43,591 nucleotides of DNA from Thermus antranikianii DSM 12462 (GCF_000423905.1 NZ_AUIW01000015.1:1-43591); one strand, 5' to 3'; counted from the stretch's first letter, positions 10,164-18,588 are shown. Notes: generated by a model not told the origin, from the letters alone. Made by a program: numbers and translations.

Positions 10164-11168
10164 TCAGGAGGGGTTCCGCAGGCGCTGGAGGAAGAAGAGG
10201 CCAAGGCCCAGGAAACCCAGCACCTCCCCGATCCCCACCCCCCGCCCCAGGGCGGGGAGCACGTACCAGGCCAGGTGCAGAAGGCGGAAGAGGGAAATCC
10301 AAAGGGCCACGGGCAGGAGATACCGGGCCTCCCGCTTGGGCAGGTTGGTGAGGAGGTAAAGGAAGGGCAGGAAAAACCCCCCCACCGCCCACAGGGCGGC
10401 CACCGTGCCCCAAGGGCCTTCCAGGCGCTTCAGGTAAAACTCCACCTCATGGGGCAGATCCCCTCCCCAGATGATGATCAGGGTGGTGGCCTCCACGTAG
10501 ATCCAGATGATGGAAAGGGCGAGAAGGAGGTTGGTGTGGTTCTGGGCCTGGCCCATGAGGGCGGGCGTTCCCTTGCGGGCCGCCAGGGCCACGGCCACGG
10601 CCAGGGCTAAAACCGCTGCGGAAAGAAGGAGGATGGCCCCAAAGGAGGCGGAGTAGAAGTGGGCCTCGAGGGCCATGAAGAGATCATAGGTGAGAAAAGT
10701 GCCTGCAACAAAGGCCAACGCCAACCCCCAGGCCCCTACCTCCGCCCGGTGTTCCCCGGGTTTCAGCTTGAGGAGGATCCAGGAAAAGAGGGTGAAGAAG
10801 AGGACGTAGCGAAGAAGCATGAAGGGAGCGTTCAGGTACCCCGAGCGGTGCGCCAGTATGGGATCCAACGCAGCCCCAGGCCGGGCCCAGGGGAAAAGCT
10901 CCGGCAGGAAGAGGAAAAAGGGCAGGCCCAAAAGCCCCATGAGGGGGAGGAAGCGGGCTAGGGGATAAAGGTAAGGCTCCAGGGGAACACCCCAGCGGCT
11001 CCTTAAGGCGTTGTGCAGCAGGAGCACCAGAAGCGCTCCCAAGGAAAGGAGCAGGAAGAAGGCGAAGGGAAAGTAAGCGGCCGGAGCCCCAAAAAGAAAG
11101 GCTAGAGCGTAAAGAACCAGGCCCAGGAACAGGAAACCCGAACGGCTTGCCTCAATAGACCTCTGCAT
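10164..11168 (-). CDS. actF: alternative complex III subunit ActF (NrfD-like)
   Basis: 334 residues, nearly all hydrophobic, with about ten predicted membrane helices. It is the smaller of the two NrfD-type integral subunits expected in alternative complex III and probably contributes a quinol-binding half-site or proton path. ATG 11168 lies inside the 3' end of actE (17-nt overlap) and is preceded by an excellent Shine-Dalgarno (GGAGGTGATCA), so translation is coupled. It is the last gene of the act cluster; no actG is seen. Confidence 0.85.
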   Translation of the reverse strand: MQRSIEASRSGFLFLGLVLYALAFLFGAPAAYFPFAFFLLLSLGALLVLLLHNALRSRWGVPLEPYLYPLARFLPLMGLLGLPFFLFLPELFPWARPGAALDPILAHRSGYLNAPFMLLRYVLFFTLFSWILLKLKPGEHRAEVGAWGLALAFVAGTFLTYDLFMALEAHFYSASFGAILLLSAAVLALAVAVALAARKGTPALMGQAQNHTNLLLALSIIWIYVEATTLIIIWGGDLPHEVEFYLKRLEGPWGTVAALWAVGGFFLPFLYLLTNLPKREARYLLPVALWISLFRLLHLAWYVLPALGRGVGIGEVLGFLGLGLFFLQRLRNPS

Positions 11169-11667
11169 TGATCACCTCCAGAGGGCAGGCCTCCTCCTGC
11201 AGGCACCGCTTGATGTAGTGGGCAATAAGCCAACGCTCCCTCTCCGGGATGCGGCTTTTGTAGGAGAGCATGCGGCCAAAGCCGTTGGTGGCCGCAAAGT
11301 AGAAGTAACCCTCGGGCATGGCCTTCACCGCTGGGTCCAGGAAGGAGCGGGGCTTGGGCATCCCCAAAGGAATCACCCTCCCATCCCCTTCCCCGTTCAG
11401 CCCATGGCAGATGGCGCAGAAGGAGCGGTAAAGGACCTTGCCCCGCACAAGCTCCTCGTCCGTGAAGGCGTAGGGGTTGTCGGCGAACCCCCCCTCGGGC
11501 TTGAGCCCGGTGCGCACCTCCAGGTTCAGGTTCTCCCCGAAGCGCACCCGTTCCGGGGCCACCTGGACCTGGAGGGGTGCTTCCCGAAACGGCTTCACCT
11601 TGGGCTGGTCCCACATCCAGCCGCAGGCGGAAAGGAGGGGGAGCAGGAGAAGAAGCCACCTAGTCAC
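11152..11667 (-). CDS. actE: alternative complex III monoheme cytochrome c subunit ActE
   Basis: 171 residues. The N-terminus is a lipoprotein signal: a hydrophobic run ending LLSAC, with Cys15 as the likely lipidated residue. A single CAICH haem-binding motif lies at 84-88, followed by GEGDG, and a likely Met axial ligand is in the C-terminal half (FGRML). In the complex it carries electrons between the multihaem subunit and the soluble acceptor. It overlaps actD by 8 nt and actF by 17 nt. Confidence 0.88.
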   Translation of the reverse strand: MTRWLLLLLPLLSACGWMWDQPKVKPFREAPLQVQVAPERVRFGENLNLEVRTGLKPEGGFADNPYAFTDEELVRGKVLYRSFCAICHGLNGEGDGRVIPLGMPKPRSFLDPAVKAMPEGYFYFAATNGFGRMLSYKSRIPERERWLIAHYIKRCLQEEACPLEVINAEVY

Positions 11668-12178
11668 GCCGCACCTCCTCCACCTCGGCGCCCAGTTCCC
11701 GAAGAAGGGCCTTGGTGGCCTCCAGGTCGAACCGAGGGTCCGTGGCGTAGACGAAGATCCCGTACTCGTCCATAAGGACCCGCACGTACTCCTTGGCCCT
11801 CACCGCAGGGTGGGCGGCCAAGGGAAGGCCGTTTATGTACAGGAGAAAGAGGAAGATCCCCACGGTGATGGTGAGGATGGTGAGCTCAAAGGTCACGGGG
11901 ATGAAGGCAGGCCAGCCCAAGAGGGTCTTGCCTCCGGCGTTGTGGGGATAGTCCAAGGTGGTGTAGACCTGGAGGAAAAGCCCGAGGCCCACACCCAGAA
12001 CCCCCAGGCCAAAGGCCACCCAGGGAATGCGCCCATCCCCCCCCAGGACCTCCTCGATCCCCTCCACGGGGTTTGGGGTGAGGGCCTCGAGGTGGCGGTA
12101 TCCCTTTTCCTTGAGCACCCTTAAGGCCTCTAAAAGCCTTTCCGCAGAGTCAAAGTAGGCCATGAGTCCATACAGCAT
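11660..12178 (-). CDS. actD: alternative complex III subunit ActD (DUF3341)
   Basis: 172 residues. The N-terminal LYGLMAYFDSAERLLEALRVLKEKGY is the DUF3341 signature. Two membrane helices follow in the middle (near 75-100 and 115-135), with a conserved polar GWPAFIPVTFELTIL linker between them. ActD is a structural subunit packed against the NrfD-like subunits. It lies between actC and actE in the standard gene order. Confidence 0.88.
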   Translation of the reverse strand: MLYGLMAYFDSAERLLEALRVLKEKGYRHLEALTPNPVEGIEEVLGGDGRIPWVAFGLGVLGVGLGLFLQVYTTLDYPHNAGGKTLLGWPAFIPVTFELTILTITVGIFLFLLYINGLPLAAHPAVRAKEYVRVLMDEYGIFVYATDPRFDLEATKALLRELGAEVEEVRRD

Positions 12179-12187
12179 GGGCCCCTC

Positions 12188-13540
12188 CTAGTGCTTCCTC
12201 AAGCGGTGGAACAGGTGGACCATCTCCGCCACGGCGATGGGTGGGAAGATGCGGATGAAAAGGGAAAGGCCGAAGAGGAAGAAGCCGATGGTCCCGAGGA
12301 AGAGGGTCCAGTCCACCCAGGTGGGGTAGTAAAGGTGGAAGTTCCCAGGCAAGAAGTCGTGGGACAGGCTGATGATGACGATCACGAAGCGCTCCAGCCA
12401 CATGCCCACGTTGGCCAGAATGGAGAAGACGAAAAGCCAGGTGACGTTCTTGCGGAAGCGGGGAAACCAAAGGGTTTGGAGAAGGACCACGTTGATGAGC
12501 ATCATGGCCCAGTAGTAGGGGGCGTAGGGGCCGGTCATGCGCCAAAGCTGCTGAGCCCACTCCGCGGGCTCCCCCGCGTACCAGGCGATGAAGATCTCCA
12601 GGAGATAGATGTAGGCCACGCCGAGGCCCGAGGCCAGGGTCACCTTGGCCATCCAGTCCAGGTGGCGGTCGGTGATCACCCCCTCCAGCCGGTACCACTT
12701 TCTGAGGGGAATGATCAGGGTAAGGGCCATGGCAAAGCCCGAGTAGATGGCCCCGGCGGCGAAGAAGGGGGGAAAGACCGTGATGTGCCAGCCCGGCACC
12801 AGGCCGTAGGCGAAGTCCATGCTCACCACCGAGTGCACGGAGATCACCACCGGGGTAGCGAGGCCCGCCAAAAGCACATAGACCGCCCTATAGCGCTGCC
12901 AATGGACGGCATTTCCCGTCCAGCCCAGGGAGAGCCAGCCGTATAGCTTCCGCCGCCAACCCTGGCTCCTCTCCCTCAGGAGGGCCAGGTCCGGAATCAA
13001 GCCCAGGTAGAGGAAGAGGGTGGAGATGGTGAGGTAGGTCATGATGGCCAGCACATCCCAGGAAAGGGGGCTTTTGTACTGGGGCCAGAGGGCCATGTGG
13101 GTGGGGTAGGGCATGACCCAGTAGAAGAGCTGGGGCCGGCCCATGTGGATGAGGGGGAAGGTGGCCGCCGCCAGCACGGCAAACAGGGTCATGGCCTCGG
13201 TGACCCGGTTCAAGGAGTCCCGCCAGTTCTGGCGCATGAGGACCAGGATGGCGCTGATCAGGGTCCCGGCGTGGCCGATGCCGATCCACCAGACGAAGTG
13301 GACGATGTCAAACCCCCAGGCCACGGGCTGGTTGATGCCCCAGGTGCCGAGGCCCTTCACGAAGGTGACGAAGATGGCATAAAGCCAGGCCAAGGTCAAG
13401 GCCCCCCCCACGGCCAAGACCACCTTCCAGGGCCTGGGGGCTGGCTTCTCCACCGGTTCCAAAAGCTTTTCCACCAAGGTCTTCTCCGTCCACTCCCCCT
13501 GGATCAGGTCGTGGTCGGGATGGGGTTCCTTATGCGCCAT
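12188..13540 (-). CDS. actC: alternative complex III quinol-oxidising subunit ActC (NrfD-like)
   Basis: 450 residues with about ten membrane helices after a cytoplasmic N-terminal extension of about 50 residues. Its length and motifs (WWIGIGHAGTLISAIL, SVHSVVSMDFAYG) are those of ActC, the NrfD/PsrC-type subunit that binds menaquinol. In the complex it would oxidise quinol and pass electrons to the iron-sulfur subunit ActB. It begins inside the 3' end of actB (11-nt overlap). Confidence 0.9.
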   Translation of the reverse strand: MAHKEPHPDHDLIQGEWTEKTLVEKLLEPVEKPAPRPWKVVLAVGGALTLAWLYAIFVTFVKGLGTWGINQPVAWGFDIVHFVWWIGIGHAGTLISAILVLMRQNWRDSLNRVTEAMTLFAVLAAATFPLIHMGRPQLFYWVMPYPTHMALWPQYKSPLSWDVLAIMTYLTISTLFLYLGLIPDLALLRERSQGWRRKLYGWLSLGWTGNAVHWQRYRAVYVLLAGLATPVVISVHSVVSMDFAYGLVPGWHITVFPPFFAAGAIYSGFAMALTLIIPLRKWYRLEGVITDRHLDWMAKVTLASGLGVAYIYLLEIFIAWYAGEPAEWAQQLWRMTGPYAPYYWAMMLINVVLLQTLWFPRFRKNVTWLFVFSILANVGMWLERFVIVIISLSHDFLPGNFHLYYPTWVDWTLFLGTIGFFLFGLSLFIRIFPPIAVAEMVHLFHRLRKH

Positions 13541-16169
13541 GCCTCCCCTCCTTCAGCTTGGGATTGGGGTTTTTCAAGTGGGCCAGGTAGGTGGTGCGGG
13601 GCCAGGTGTTGGCCTCCTCCAGAAGGGCGTAGTGCCTTCCCTCCTTGCGGTGGGCCTGGATGGGGTCTTCAGGGTCCAGAAGGTCCCCGAAGTGGATGGC
13701 CTTCCCCGGGCAGACCTCCTGGCAGGCGGTCCTGATCTCCCCGGTGCGGATCTTCCGCCCCTCCATGGCCGCCTTGGCCCGGGTTTTTTCGATGCGCTGC
13801 ACGCAGTAGGTGCACTTCTCCATTACCCCGCGGCTCCGCACCGTCACCTCGGGGTTCATGAGGAGGGCCAGGGGGCTTTCCTTGGCCCTGCGGGGGTCTC
13901 CCTTGCCCACGAAGGCCTCCCCGTAGGGGAAGAAGTTGAAGCGCCGGGCCTTGTAGGGGCAGTTGGCGGAGCAGTACTTGGTGCCCACGCAGCGGTTGTA
14001 GACCATAAGGTTTAACCCCTCATCGGAATGCAGCGTGGCCGCCACCGGGCAGACGGCCTCGCAAGGGGCCTTCTCGCAGTGCTGGCACATCACCGGCTGG
14101 TGCACCACCCCCTCCTCGGCGAAGTAGCGGTCGATGCGGATCCAGTGCATCTCCCGCCCCTTGGCCACCTCCTCCTTGCCCACCACGGGGATGTTGTTCT
14201 CCACCTGGCAGGCCAGGGTGCAAAGCCCGCACCCCAGGCAGCGGCTTAGGTCCACGGTCATGGCCCAGGCGTGCTCCCCTTGGGGCCAAGGGGGATAGAA
14301 GGAGATCCGCTTCTCCTTCTCCGGTTCGGCCTCGAGGGCCTCGGCCTCCTCCATCACCTTCACCGCCTCCACTTCGCCCAGGTACCCGTGGTACTGGGTG
14401 GAAACCAGGGGATAGTCCCGGCCCGTGGGGGTAACCTCCATGGGCCAGACCACCCCTTCGGGGTGGAAGAAGTGGGAAAGGGGGGCTACCCCGCTCCCCT
14501 TGGGCAGGCCGGGAAGGGGCCAGAGGGGAAGGAGGGCCTCCTTCTCCCCAGCCTTAACCCGCAGGAGGGGCCTTTTGGGATCCGCCCGCCGCTCCCGGGC
14601 CCGGATGTCCGCAAGAAGGCCTAGGGCCTCGGCATCCTCCTCGCTTAAGAGCAAGGCCCCGTCCCAGACCAAGCGGCTTAGGGGCCTCGGAAGCTCCTGC
14701 AAATAGGGGTTGTCCCGGTAGCGCCCGTCGTAGAGGCTGGCGTCGGGGCGCAGGGTAAGCTCCCAAGGAGCCTCCTTCCGCAAAGGGGGAAGGCGGCCTT
14801 CCAGGCCGGGGCGCACCTCCACGGGCACCTCCCGGGCCTCCGCCAAGGGCCTTCCCTCCGCCAGGGCCCGCTTCTCCTCGGGGGAAAGGGCGGGAAGCTC
14901 CTCCCCCAGAAGCCCCGCCAGCACCTCCTCCAGGCTCTTCCCGCCCCACAGGGGCTGGATGAGGGCCTGGCTGGACCAAAGCCGGCCCTCGGCATCCCGG
15001 TGCTGGCCCGAGGCCTCGAGGGGATGGGCCAGGGGAAGGCTCCAGGAGGCAGCCTTGTTGGGGTAGAGGGAAAGCGCTGCGGAAAAGGCCTTGCCCGAGA
15101 AGCTGGGCAAGGGACCCTCCGCCGCCCACACCAGGCGCTCGGCCTCCTCGGCCTGCAGGAAGGCTTTGGGCGTGGCCGCCTCCTTCTCCGGAGGCTCCAC
15201 ATACCGCACCGGGGCCTTAAGGGCCTGGTTGATGGCCATGACCAGGGCCTGAGCCCCCGGGGAGAGCTGGGGCCCAGCCAGGACCACCCCACCCCGTTGC
15301 AGGTCCTCCGCCAAGGCGGAAAGGAACCCTCCGTAGTCCGAGGCCGGGCTTCCCGGCACCACCCCCAGGGTCTGGGCCAAGGCCAGGATAAACGCCTCCA
15401 CCTGGCTGGGCTTTAAGGCCAGGCGGTGGTCGGCCATGCTTCCCAGAAGGCTGGCCCCGCTTTCCACCGCGTAGAGGCGGTTCATGGGCGGAATGCGCCT
15501 GCGGCTTAAGGCCTCCCACCAGAGGTATCCCGCCGGGTGCTCGTGCGCCTCCACGTCCAGGAGAAGTACGGTTTCCGCCTTCTCCGGGGCGTAGACGGGC
15601 CAGGCCCTTCGCCCAAAGGCCACCTCCGCCCCCAGGTAGATGTTCTCCAGGCTCCAGGCCTCAAACCGGGCCACCCGGAGGTTGGGGAAGCGAGCCTGGG
15701 CTCTTTCCAACAGGCCCTCGAGCCTGGGGGAGGTGGTGCGGGGCAGAACCAGAAGGGTCTCCCCCTCTGCCAAAGCCCGCCGCCAGGCGGCGTAAAACCC
15801 CTCCCAGTCCGGGGCCTTGCCCTGGCGGGCCGGGTCGTATAGAGCGTAGAGGCCCGCCAGGGGATAGGGGCCCATGGCCCTCTCCAAAGGCGCCATGAAG
15901 AGGGGCCTTTCCTGGTAGACCTTTACCCGCACCGGCTCGGCAAAGCCAGCGTGGGCTATGGCGGTGACGAACTCCGCCTCCCCCCCCTCCACCACCCATT
16001 CCGGCTGGCGCACGTAGGGTACCCCCTTCCGCCGCACCACCGGGGTACAGGCGGCCAGGGACAAAAGCCCCAAAGCCAAGAACCCCCGCCGGGTCACAGG
16101 ACCAAAGGGAAACTCCTCACGGAAGAGCTCCCGCTCCAAAGCTTCCTCATAACCGCGCCGTTCCCTCAT
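13530..16169 (-). CDS. actB: alternative complex III iron-sulfur subunit ActB
   Basis: 879 residues, a natural fusion. Residues 27-41 hold a twin-arginine-like RRGFLALG motif followed by a LAAC lipobox (Cys41), implying folded export and lipid anchoring. The middle (about 100-620) resembles a molybdopterin oxidoreductase that in this family lacks cofactor. The C-terminal 230 residues carry four cysteine clusters typical of three [4Fe-4S] and one [3Fe-4S] centre (CLGCGLC, CQHCEKAPC, CVGTKYCSANC, CTYCVQR). It relays electrons from ActC to the haem subunits. It starts 8 nt after actA. Confidence 0.92.
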   Translation of the reverse strand: MRERRGYEEALERELFREEFPFGPVTRRGFLALGLLSLAACTPVVRRKGVPYVRQPEWVVEGGEAEFVTAIAHAGFAEPVRVKVYQERPLFMAPLERAMGPYPLAGLYALYDPARQGKAPDWEGFYAAWRRALAEGETLLVLPRTTSPRLEGLLERAQARFPNLRVARFEAWSLENIYLGAEVAFGRRAWPVYAPEKAETVLLLDVEAHEHPAGYLWWEALSRRRIPPMNRLYAVESGASLLGSMADHRLALKPSQVEAFILALAQTLGVVPGSPASDYGGFLSALAEDLQRGGVVLAGPQLSPGAQALVMAINQALKAPVRYVEPPEKEAATPKAFLQAEEAERLVWAAEGPLPSFSGKAFSAALSLYPNKAASWSLPLAHPLEASGQHRDAEGRLWSSQALIQPLWGGKSLEEVLAGLLGEELPALSPEEKRALAEGRPLAEAREVPVEVRPGLEGRLPPLRKEAPWELTLRPDASLYDGRYRDNPYLQELPRPLSRLVWDGALLLSEEDAEALGLLADIRARERRADPKRPLLRVKAGEKEALLPLWPLPGLPKGSGVAPLSHFFHPEGVVWPMEVTPTGRDYPLVSTQYHGYLGEVEAVKVMEEAEALEAEPEKEKRISFYPPWPQGEHAWAMTVDLSRCLGCGLCTLACQVENNIPVVGKEEVAKGREMHWIRIDRYFAEEGVVHQPVMCQHCEKAPCEAVCPVAATLHSDEGLNLMVYNRCVGTKYCSANCPYKARRFNFFPYGEAFVGKGDPRRAKESPLALLMNPEVTVRSRGVMEKCTYCVQRIEKTRAKAAMEGRKIRTGEIRTACQEVCPGKAIHFGDLLDPEDPIQAHRKEGRHYALLEEANTWPRTTYLAHLKNPNPKLKEGRHGA

Positions 16170-16177
16170 GAAGCCTC

Positions 16178-16813
16178 CTAACGGTGACAGGTGTTGCAGC
16201 TGGTAAGGGCCTCCGCCGAACGCACCTGGTAGATCTCCTTCAGCTTCTTGCCCAACTCGGGATCCGGGGTGTAGGCCATGTTGAAGACCTGCTCCCTGGG
16301 CCTGAGGCGGGCCTCAGGCTGGCGGTGGCAGTCCAGGCAGAACTTCATGGTGAAGGCCTGGGGCTGGCGGACCACCGCCATCTGGTCCACCCGGCCGTGG
16401 CACTCGGCGCACCCCACCCCCTTGGCCACGTGGGCCCCGTGGTGGAAGTAGACGAAGTCGGGCAGGTTGATGACCCGGTTCCAGCGCAAGGGCTCCCCGG
16501 TTTCCCAGCTTCGCCGCACCAGGGCCAGGTTGGGGCTATCGGGCTTGATGAAGGTGTGGCAGGTCATGCAGGTTTCCGTGGGAGGCAGACCCGCGTAGGC
16601 CGCCCGCTCCACGCTGGAATGGCAGTAGCGGCAGGAAAGCCCCAACCCCCCGGCGTGGAAGGCATGGCTGAAGGGCACGGGTTGCTCCACGGGCAGGGTG
16701 CGCTGCTCAAAAGCCCCCACCGCCACCCCAGAAAAGACCACCACCAGTAAGGCGAACACCCCTAAAACCGTTCCCCAGAAGAAGGTTTTTACCCATCGGT
16801 TGCGCCGCCGCAT
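16178..16813 (-). CDS. actA: alternative complex III pentahaem cytochrome c subunit ActA
   Basis: 211 residues from ATG 16813, preceded by GGAGGTGGC. A single N-terminal membrane anchor (about 11-35) is followed by five CxxCH haem motifs at residues 61-65, 82-86, 135-139, 159-163 and 206-210, exactly the ActA number. His residues between the second and third motifs (FHHGAH) are likely axial ligands. A start 36 nt upstream is possible but has no Shine-Dalgarno. It is the first gene of the act operon and sits just downstream of a good promoter. Confidence 0.92.
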   Translation of the reverse strand: MRRRNRWVKTFFWGTVLGVFALLVVVFSGVAVGAFEQRTLPVEQPVPFSHAFHAGGLGLSCRYCHSSVERAAYAGLPPTETCMTCHTFIKPDSPNLALVRRSWETGEPLRWNRVINLPDFVYFHHGAHVAKGVGCAECHGRVDQMAVVRQPQAFTMKFCLDCHRQPEARLRPREQVFNMAYTPDPELGKKLKEIYQVRSAEALTSCNTCHR

Positions 16814-16836
16814 GCCACCTCCGGTCTTAAGGGCCA

Positions 16837-16865
16837 AGGCTACGGGCAAAGGGGCGAGGGGTCAA
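16837..16865 (-). promoter_or_regulatory. act operon promoter (TTGACC-17-TAGCCT)
   Basis: On the minus strand TTGACC (16865-16860), a 17-bp spacer and TAGCCT (16842-16837). The predicted start near 16830 leaves a 5' leader of about 17 nt that holds the actA Shine-Dalgarno. Confidence 0.75.
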
Positions 16866-16959
16866 TTAAAGGGCGTGGCTCTTTTCATAAGCGAACAGGC
16901 TTTACCCGTGCCTACCCTTTAGCAAGGTCTTCTCATGGGTACACTAGCGGAAAGGGTAA

Positions 16960-16973
16960 GGGACAAATGTCCC
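16960..16973. promoter_or_regulatory. palindrome GGGACA-AA-TGTCCC
   Basis: A perfect 6+2+6 palindrome, 15 bp upstream of the tRNA-Leu -35 box and about 130 bp upstream of the act start. It could be an operator; no regulator family is recognised. The rest of the 16866-16988 stretch shows no gene or RNA. Confidence 0.3.
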
Positions 16974-16988
16974 AAACCCCGGCAAACC

Positions 16989-17016
16989 TTGACAAGGAGG
17001 AGGCTTTTGCTAAACT
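16989..17016 (+). promoter_or_regulatory. tRNA-Leu promoter (TTGACA-16-TAAACT)
   Basis: TTGACA (16989-16994) and TAAACT (17011-17016) with a 16-bp spacer, ending 25 nt before the mature tRNA 5' end. Confidence 0.8.
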
Positions 17017-17041
17017 AAGGCTTGCGCGTAAGGCGCACCCT

Positions 17042-17128
17042 GCCGGGATGGTGGAACTGGTAGACACGCCATCTTGAGGGGGTGGTGCCCGCAAGGGCGT
17101 GCGGGTTCAAGTCCCGCTCCCGGCACCA
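17042..17128 (+). tRNA. tRNA-Leu (anticodon GAG)
   Basis: 87 nt including an encoded CCA. The acceptor arm GCCGGGA pairs fully with TCCCGGC. The anticodon stem CCATC/GGTGG encloses the loop TTGAGGG with anticodon GAG. A long class II variable arm (GCCC GCAA GGGC) identifies leucine, and the T arm is GCGGG-TTCAAGT-CCCGC. It reads CUC/CUU codons. A terminator follows directly, and tsaE starts only 29 nt downstream. Confidence 0.95.
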
Positions 17129-17131
17129 AAG

Positions 17132-17154
17132 AGGCCCCGCGGGGCCTTTTTCCT
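17132..17154 (+). terminator. intrinsic terminator after tRNA-Leu
   Basis: AGGCCCC-GC-GGGGCCT followed by TTTTCC. It lies immediately before the tsaE ATG (17157), so tsaE transcription must read through it or start elsewhere. Confidence 0.8.
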
Positions 17155-17156
17155 TT

Positions 17157-17627
17157 ATGCGGCTCCTCCTAGAGCGCACCCTCAAGACCCTCGAGGACAC
17201 CCAGGCCCTGGCCCGGGAAACCCTGGCCCTTTTCCCTTTGGGGGCCCTGGTGGTCCTGGAGGGGCCCTTGGGTGCGGGCAAGACCACCTTTGTCCGCTTT
17301 CTGGCCGAGGCCTTGGGCTTTAAGGGAAGGGTGACCAGCCCCAGCTACACCCTCATCCACACCTACCCCACCCCGGAGGGCCCCTTGGTCCACGCGGACC
17401 TCTACCGCCTGAAGGACCAAAGGGCTCTCCTGCCCCAGCTGGAGGCGGCCCGGGAGGAGGCCCGCCTCCTCCTGGCGGAGTGGGGGGACCCTGGCCTCCT
17501 CGAGGCCGATTTCCTCCTGCGCCTTAGCCCCCAAGGGGAGGTGCGCCGGGCAGAGCTATGGCAACTCCACCCCGGCCAGGAGGAGGGCATCCAGCAAGGC
17601 CTCCCGCCCGGCCCGCCCGGCGAATAG
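17157..17627 (+). CDS. tsaE: tRNA t6A synthesis ATPase TsaE
   Basis: 156 residues. The Walker A motif GPLGAGKT is at 36-43, followed by TSPSYTLIHTY and HADLYRL, all TsaE/YjeE signatures. It works with TsaB and TsaD to install threonylcarbamoyl-adenosine at position 37 of ANN-decoding tRNAs. ATG 17157 has no Shine-Dalgarno and abuts the tRNA-Leu terminator, so it probably depends on read-through from that promoter. Roughly the last 23 codons run antisense through the 3' end of the TlpA-like gene (72-nt overlap), and this tail does not look conserved. Confidence 0.88.
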   Translation: MRLLLERTLKTLEDTQALARETLALFPLGALVVLEGPLGAGKTTFVRFLAEALGFKGRVTSPSYTLIHTYPTPEGPLVHADLYRLKDQRALLPQLEAAREEARLLLAEWGDPGLLEADFLLRLSPQGEVRRAELWQLHPGQEEGIQQGLPPGPPGE

Positions 17628-18038
17628 GGCCACCACCTTGCCCTCGGCATCCACCACGAAGGTCCAGGGCTGGCCCAGGACCTTGAAGCGGTTGGCCACC
17701 TCGTGGGGCTTGTCCCTATCCGAGGCCAGCAAGGGAATGAACCGGGGAAAGGCCCTCATGTACTCCAGCACCACCTCCTTGGTGTCCTTGGGCTCCCGGC
17801 TGATCACGTAGAAGGGTACCCGGGTTTCCTCCGCCACCCGGTGAAGCCCCGGGAACTCCGCCTTGCACACCGTGCACCAGCTGGCCCAGAAGACGATGAC
17901 CGCAGGCTTCCTCAAGGTGGCGGGGGTGACGAGGTTACCCTTGGGATCCAGAAGGGCGAACTCGGGCAGGCGCTGGCCCGGCTGCACCGCAAGGACCACA
18001 CCCAAAAGCAGAAGGAACCCCATCCATCGCCTTAGCAT
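17556..18038 (-). CDS. TlpA/ResA-like thiol-disulfide oxidoreductase
   Basis: 160 residues from ATG 18038, which has GGAGG 5 nt upstream (longer in-frame starts to 18179 lack support). Residues 5-18 are a single hydrophobic signal or anchor, followed by a thioredoxin fold with active site WCTVC (Cys55, Cys58). AhpC/TSA-type proteins of this kind act outside the membrane, often reducing apocytochrome c thiols for haem attachment. That would suit the cytochromes of the nearby act operon, but the link is inferred. Confidence 0.85.
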   Translation of the reverse strand: MLRRWMGFLLLLGVVLAVQPGQRLPEFALLDPKGNLVTPATLRKPAVIVFWASWCTVCKAEFPGLHRVAEETRVPFYVISREPKDTKEVVLEYMRAFPRFIPLLASDRDKPHEVANRFKVLGQPWTFVVDAEGKVVALFAGRAGREALLDALLLAGVELP

Positions 18039-18081
18039 GCCTCCATTGTTTACCCTAGCGGGGATGGGTATGTAAACCACC

Positions 18082-18582
18082 TCACCTTGGCCGCCGCAGG
18101 CGCTTAAGGTCGTGGTCGGGCCAGATGCCGTCCGCCACCAGGTGGAGCCACTGGGAAAGGTAGTAGCCCAAAAGGGCAAACCCCCAGACCTCCCAGGGCC
18201 AGGAGGGAAGCTTCAGGGAAAACCCCATGCCAAAGTACCCGGCAAGCCCCTGGGCCAGGAATCCCAGGGCCAAAAGGAGCCCCACCAGATACCCCAGGCG
18301 GGTCAAGGGTCCCAGCACCCAGGTATGGGAAAGCCCCCGGTGGCGGAAGAGCCATCCATAAGGGCGCCAAAAAAGACCCAAAAGGCCCCAGCGGCGCTGG
18401 GATCGCGAACCCTTCTCCGCCAGGTCCAGGTCGGGGGAAAGGAGGAAGGTGCCCGCCAGATAGGCCAGGGTGAAGGCCAAGCCCCGAGGGTCCTCCGGGG
18501 AGCCCCCGTAGGCCAGAAAGACCACCGCCCCCCCGCCCAGGACCGTCAGGTTAATGGCCTCGTGCACCCGCCCCAAGGGCAT
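18082..18582 (-). CDS. DUF2227 putative metal-binding membrane protein
   Basis: 166 residues. Conserved polar motifs are spread between hydrophobic segments: GRVHEAIN at the N-terminus (His7), SPDLDL (49-54), HRGLSH (81-86) and HLVADGIWPDHD near the end. This is the DUF2227 pattern, related to the YdjM/DUF457 membrane metal-dependent hydrolases. The His/Asp set is likely a metal site. Substrate and role are unknown. TAACAT lies 6 nt before the ATG with no Shine-Dalgarno, suggesting a leaderless message. Confidence 0.75.
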   Translation of the reverse strand: MPLGRVHEAINLTVLGGGAVVFLAYGGSPEDPRGLAFTLAYLAGTFLLSPDLDLAEKGSRSQRRWGLLGLFWRPYGWLFRHRGLSHTWVLGPLTRLGYLVGLLLALGFLAQGLAGYFGMGFSLKLPSWPWEVWGFALLGYYLSQWLHLVADGIWPDHDLKRLRRPR

Positions 18583-18588
18583 AGGACC

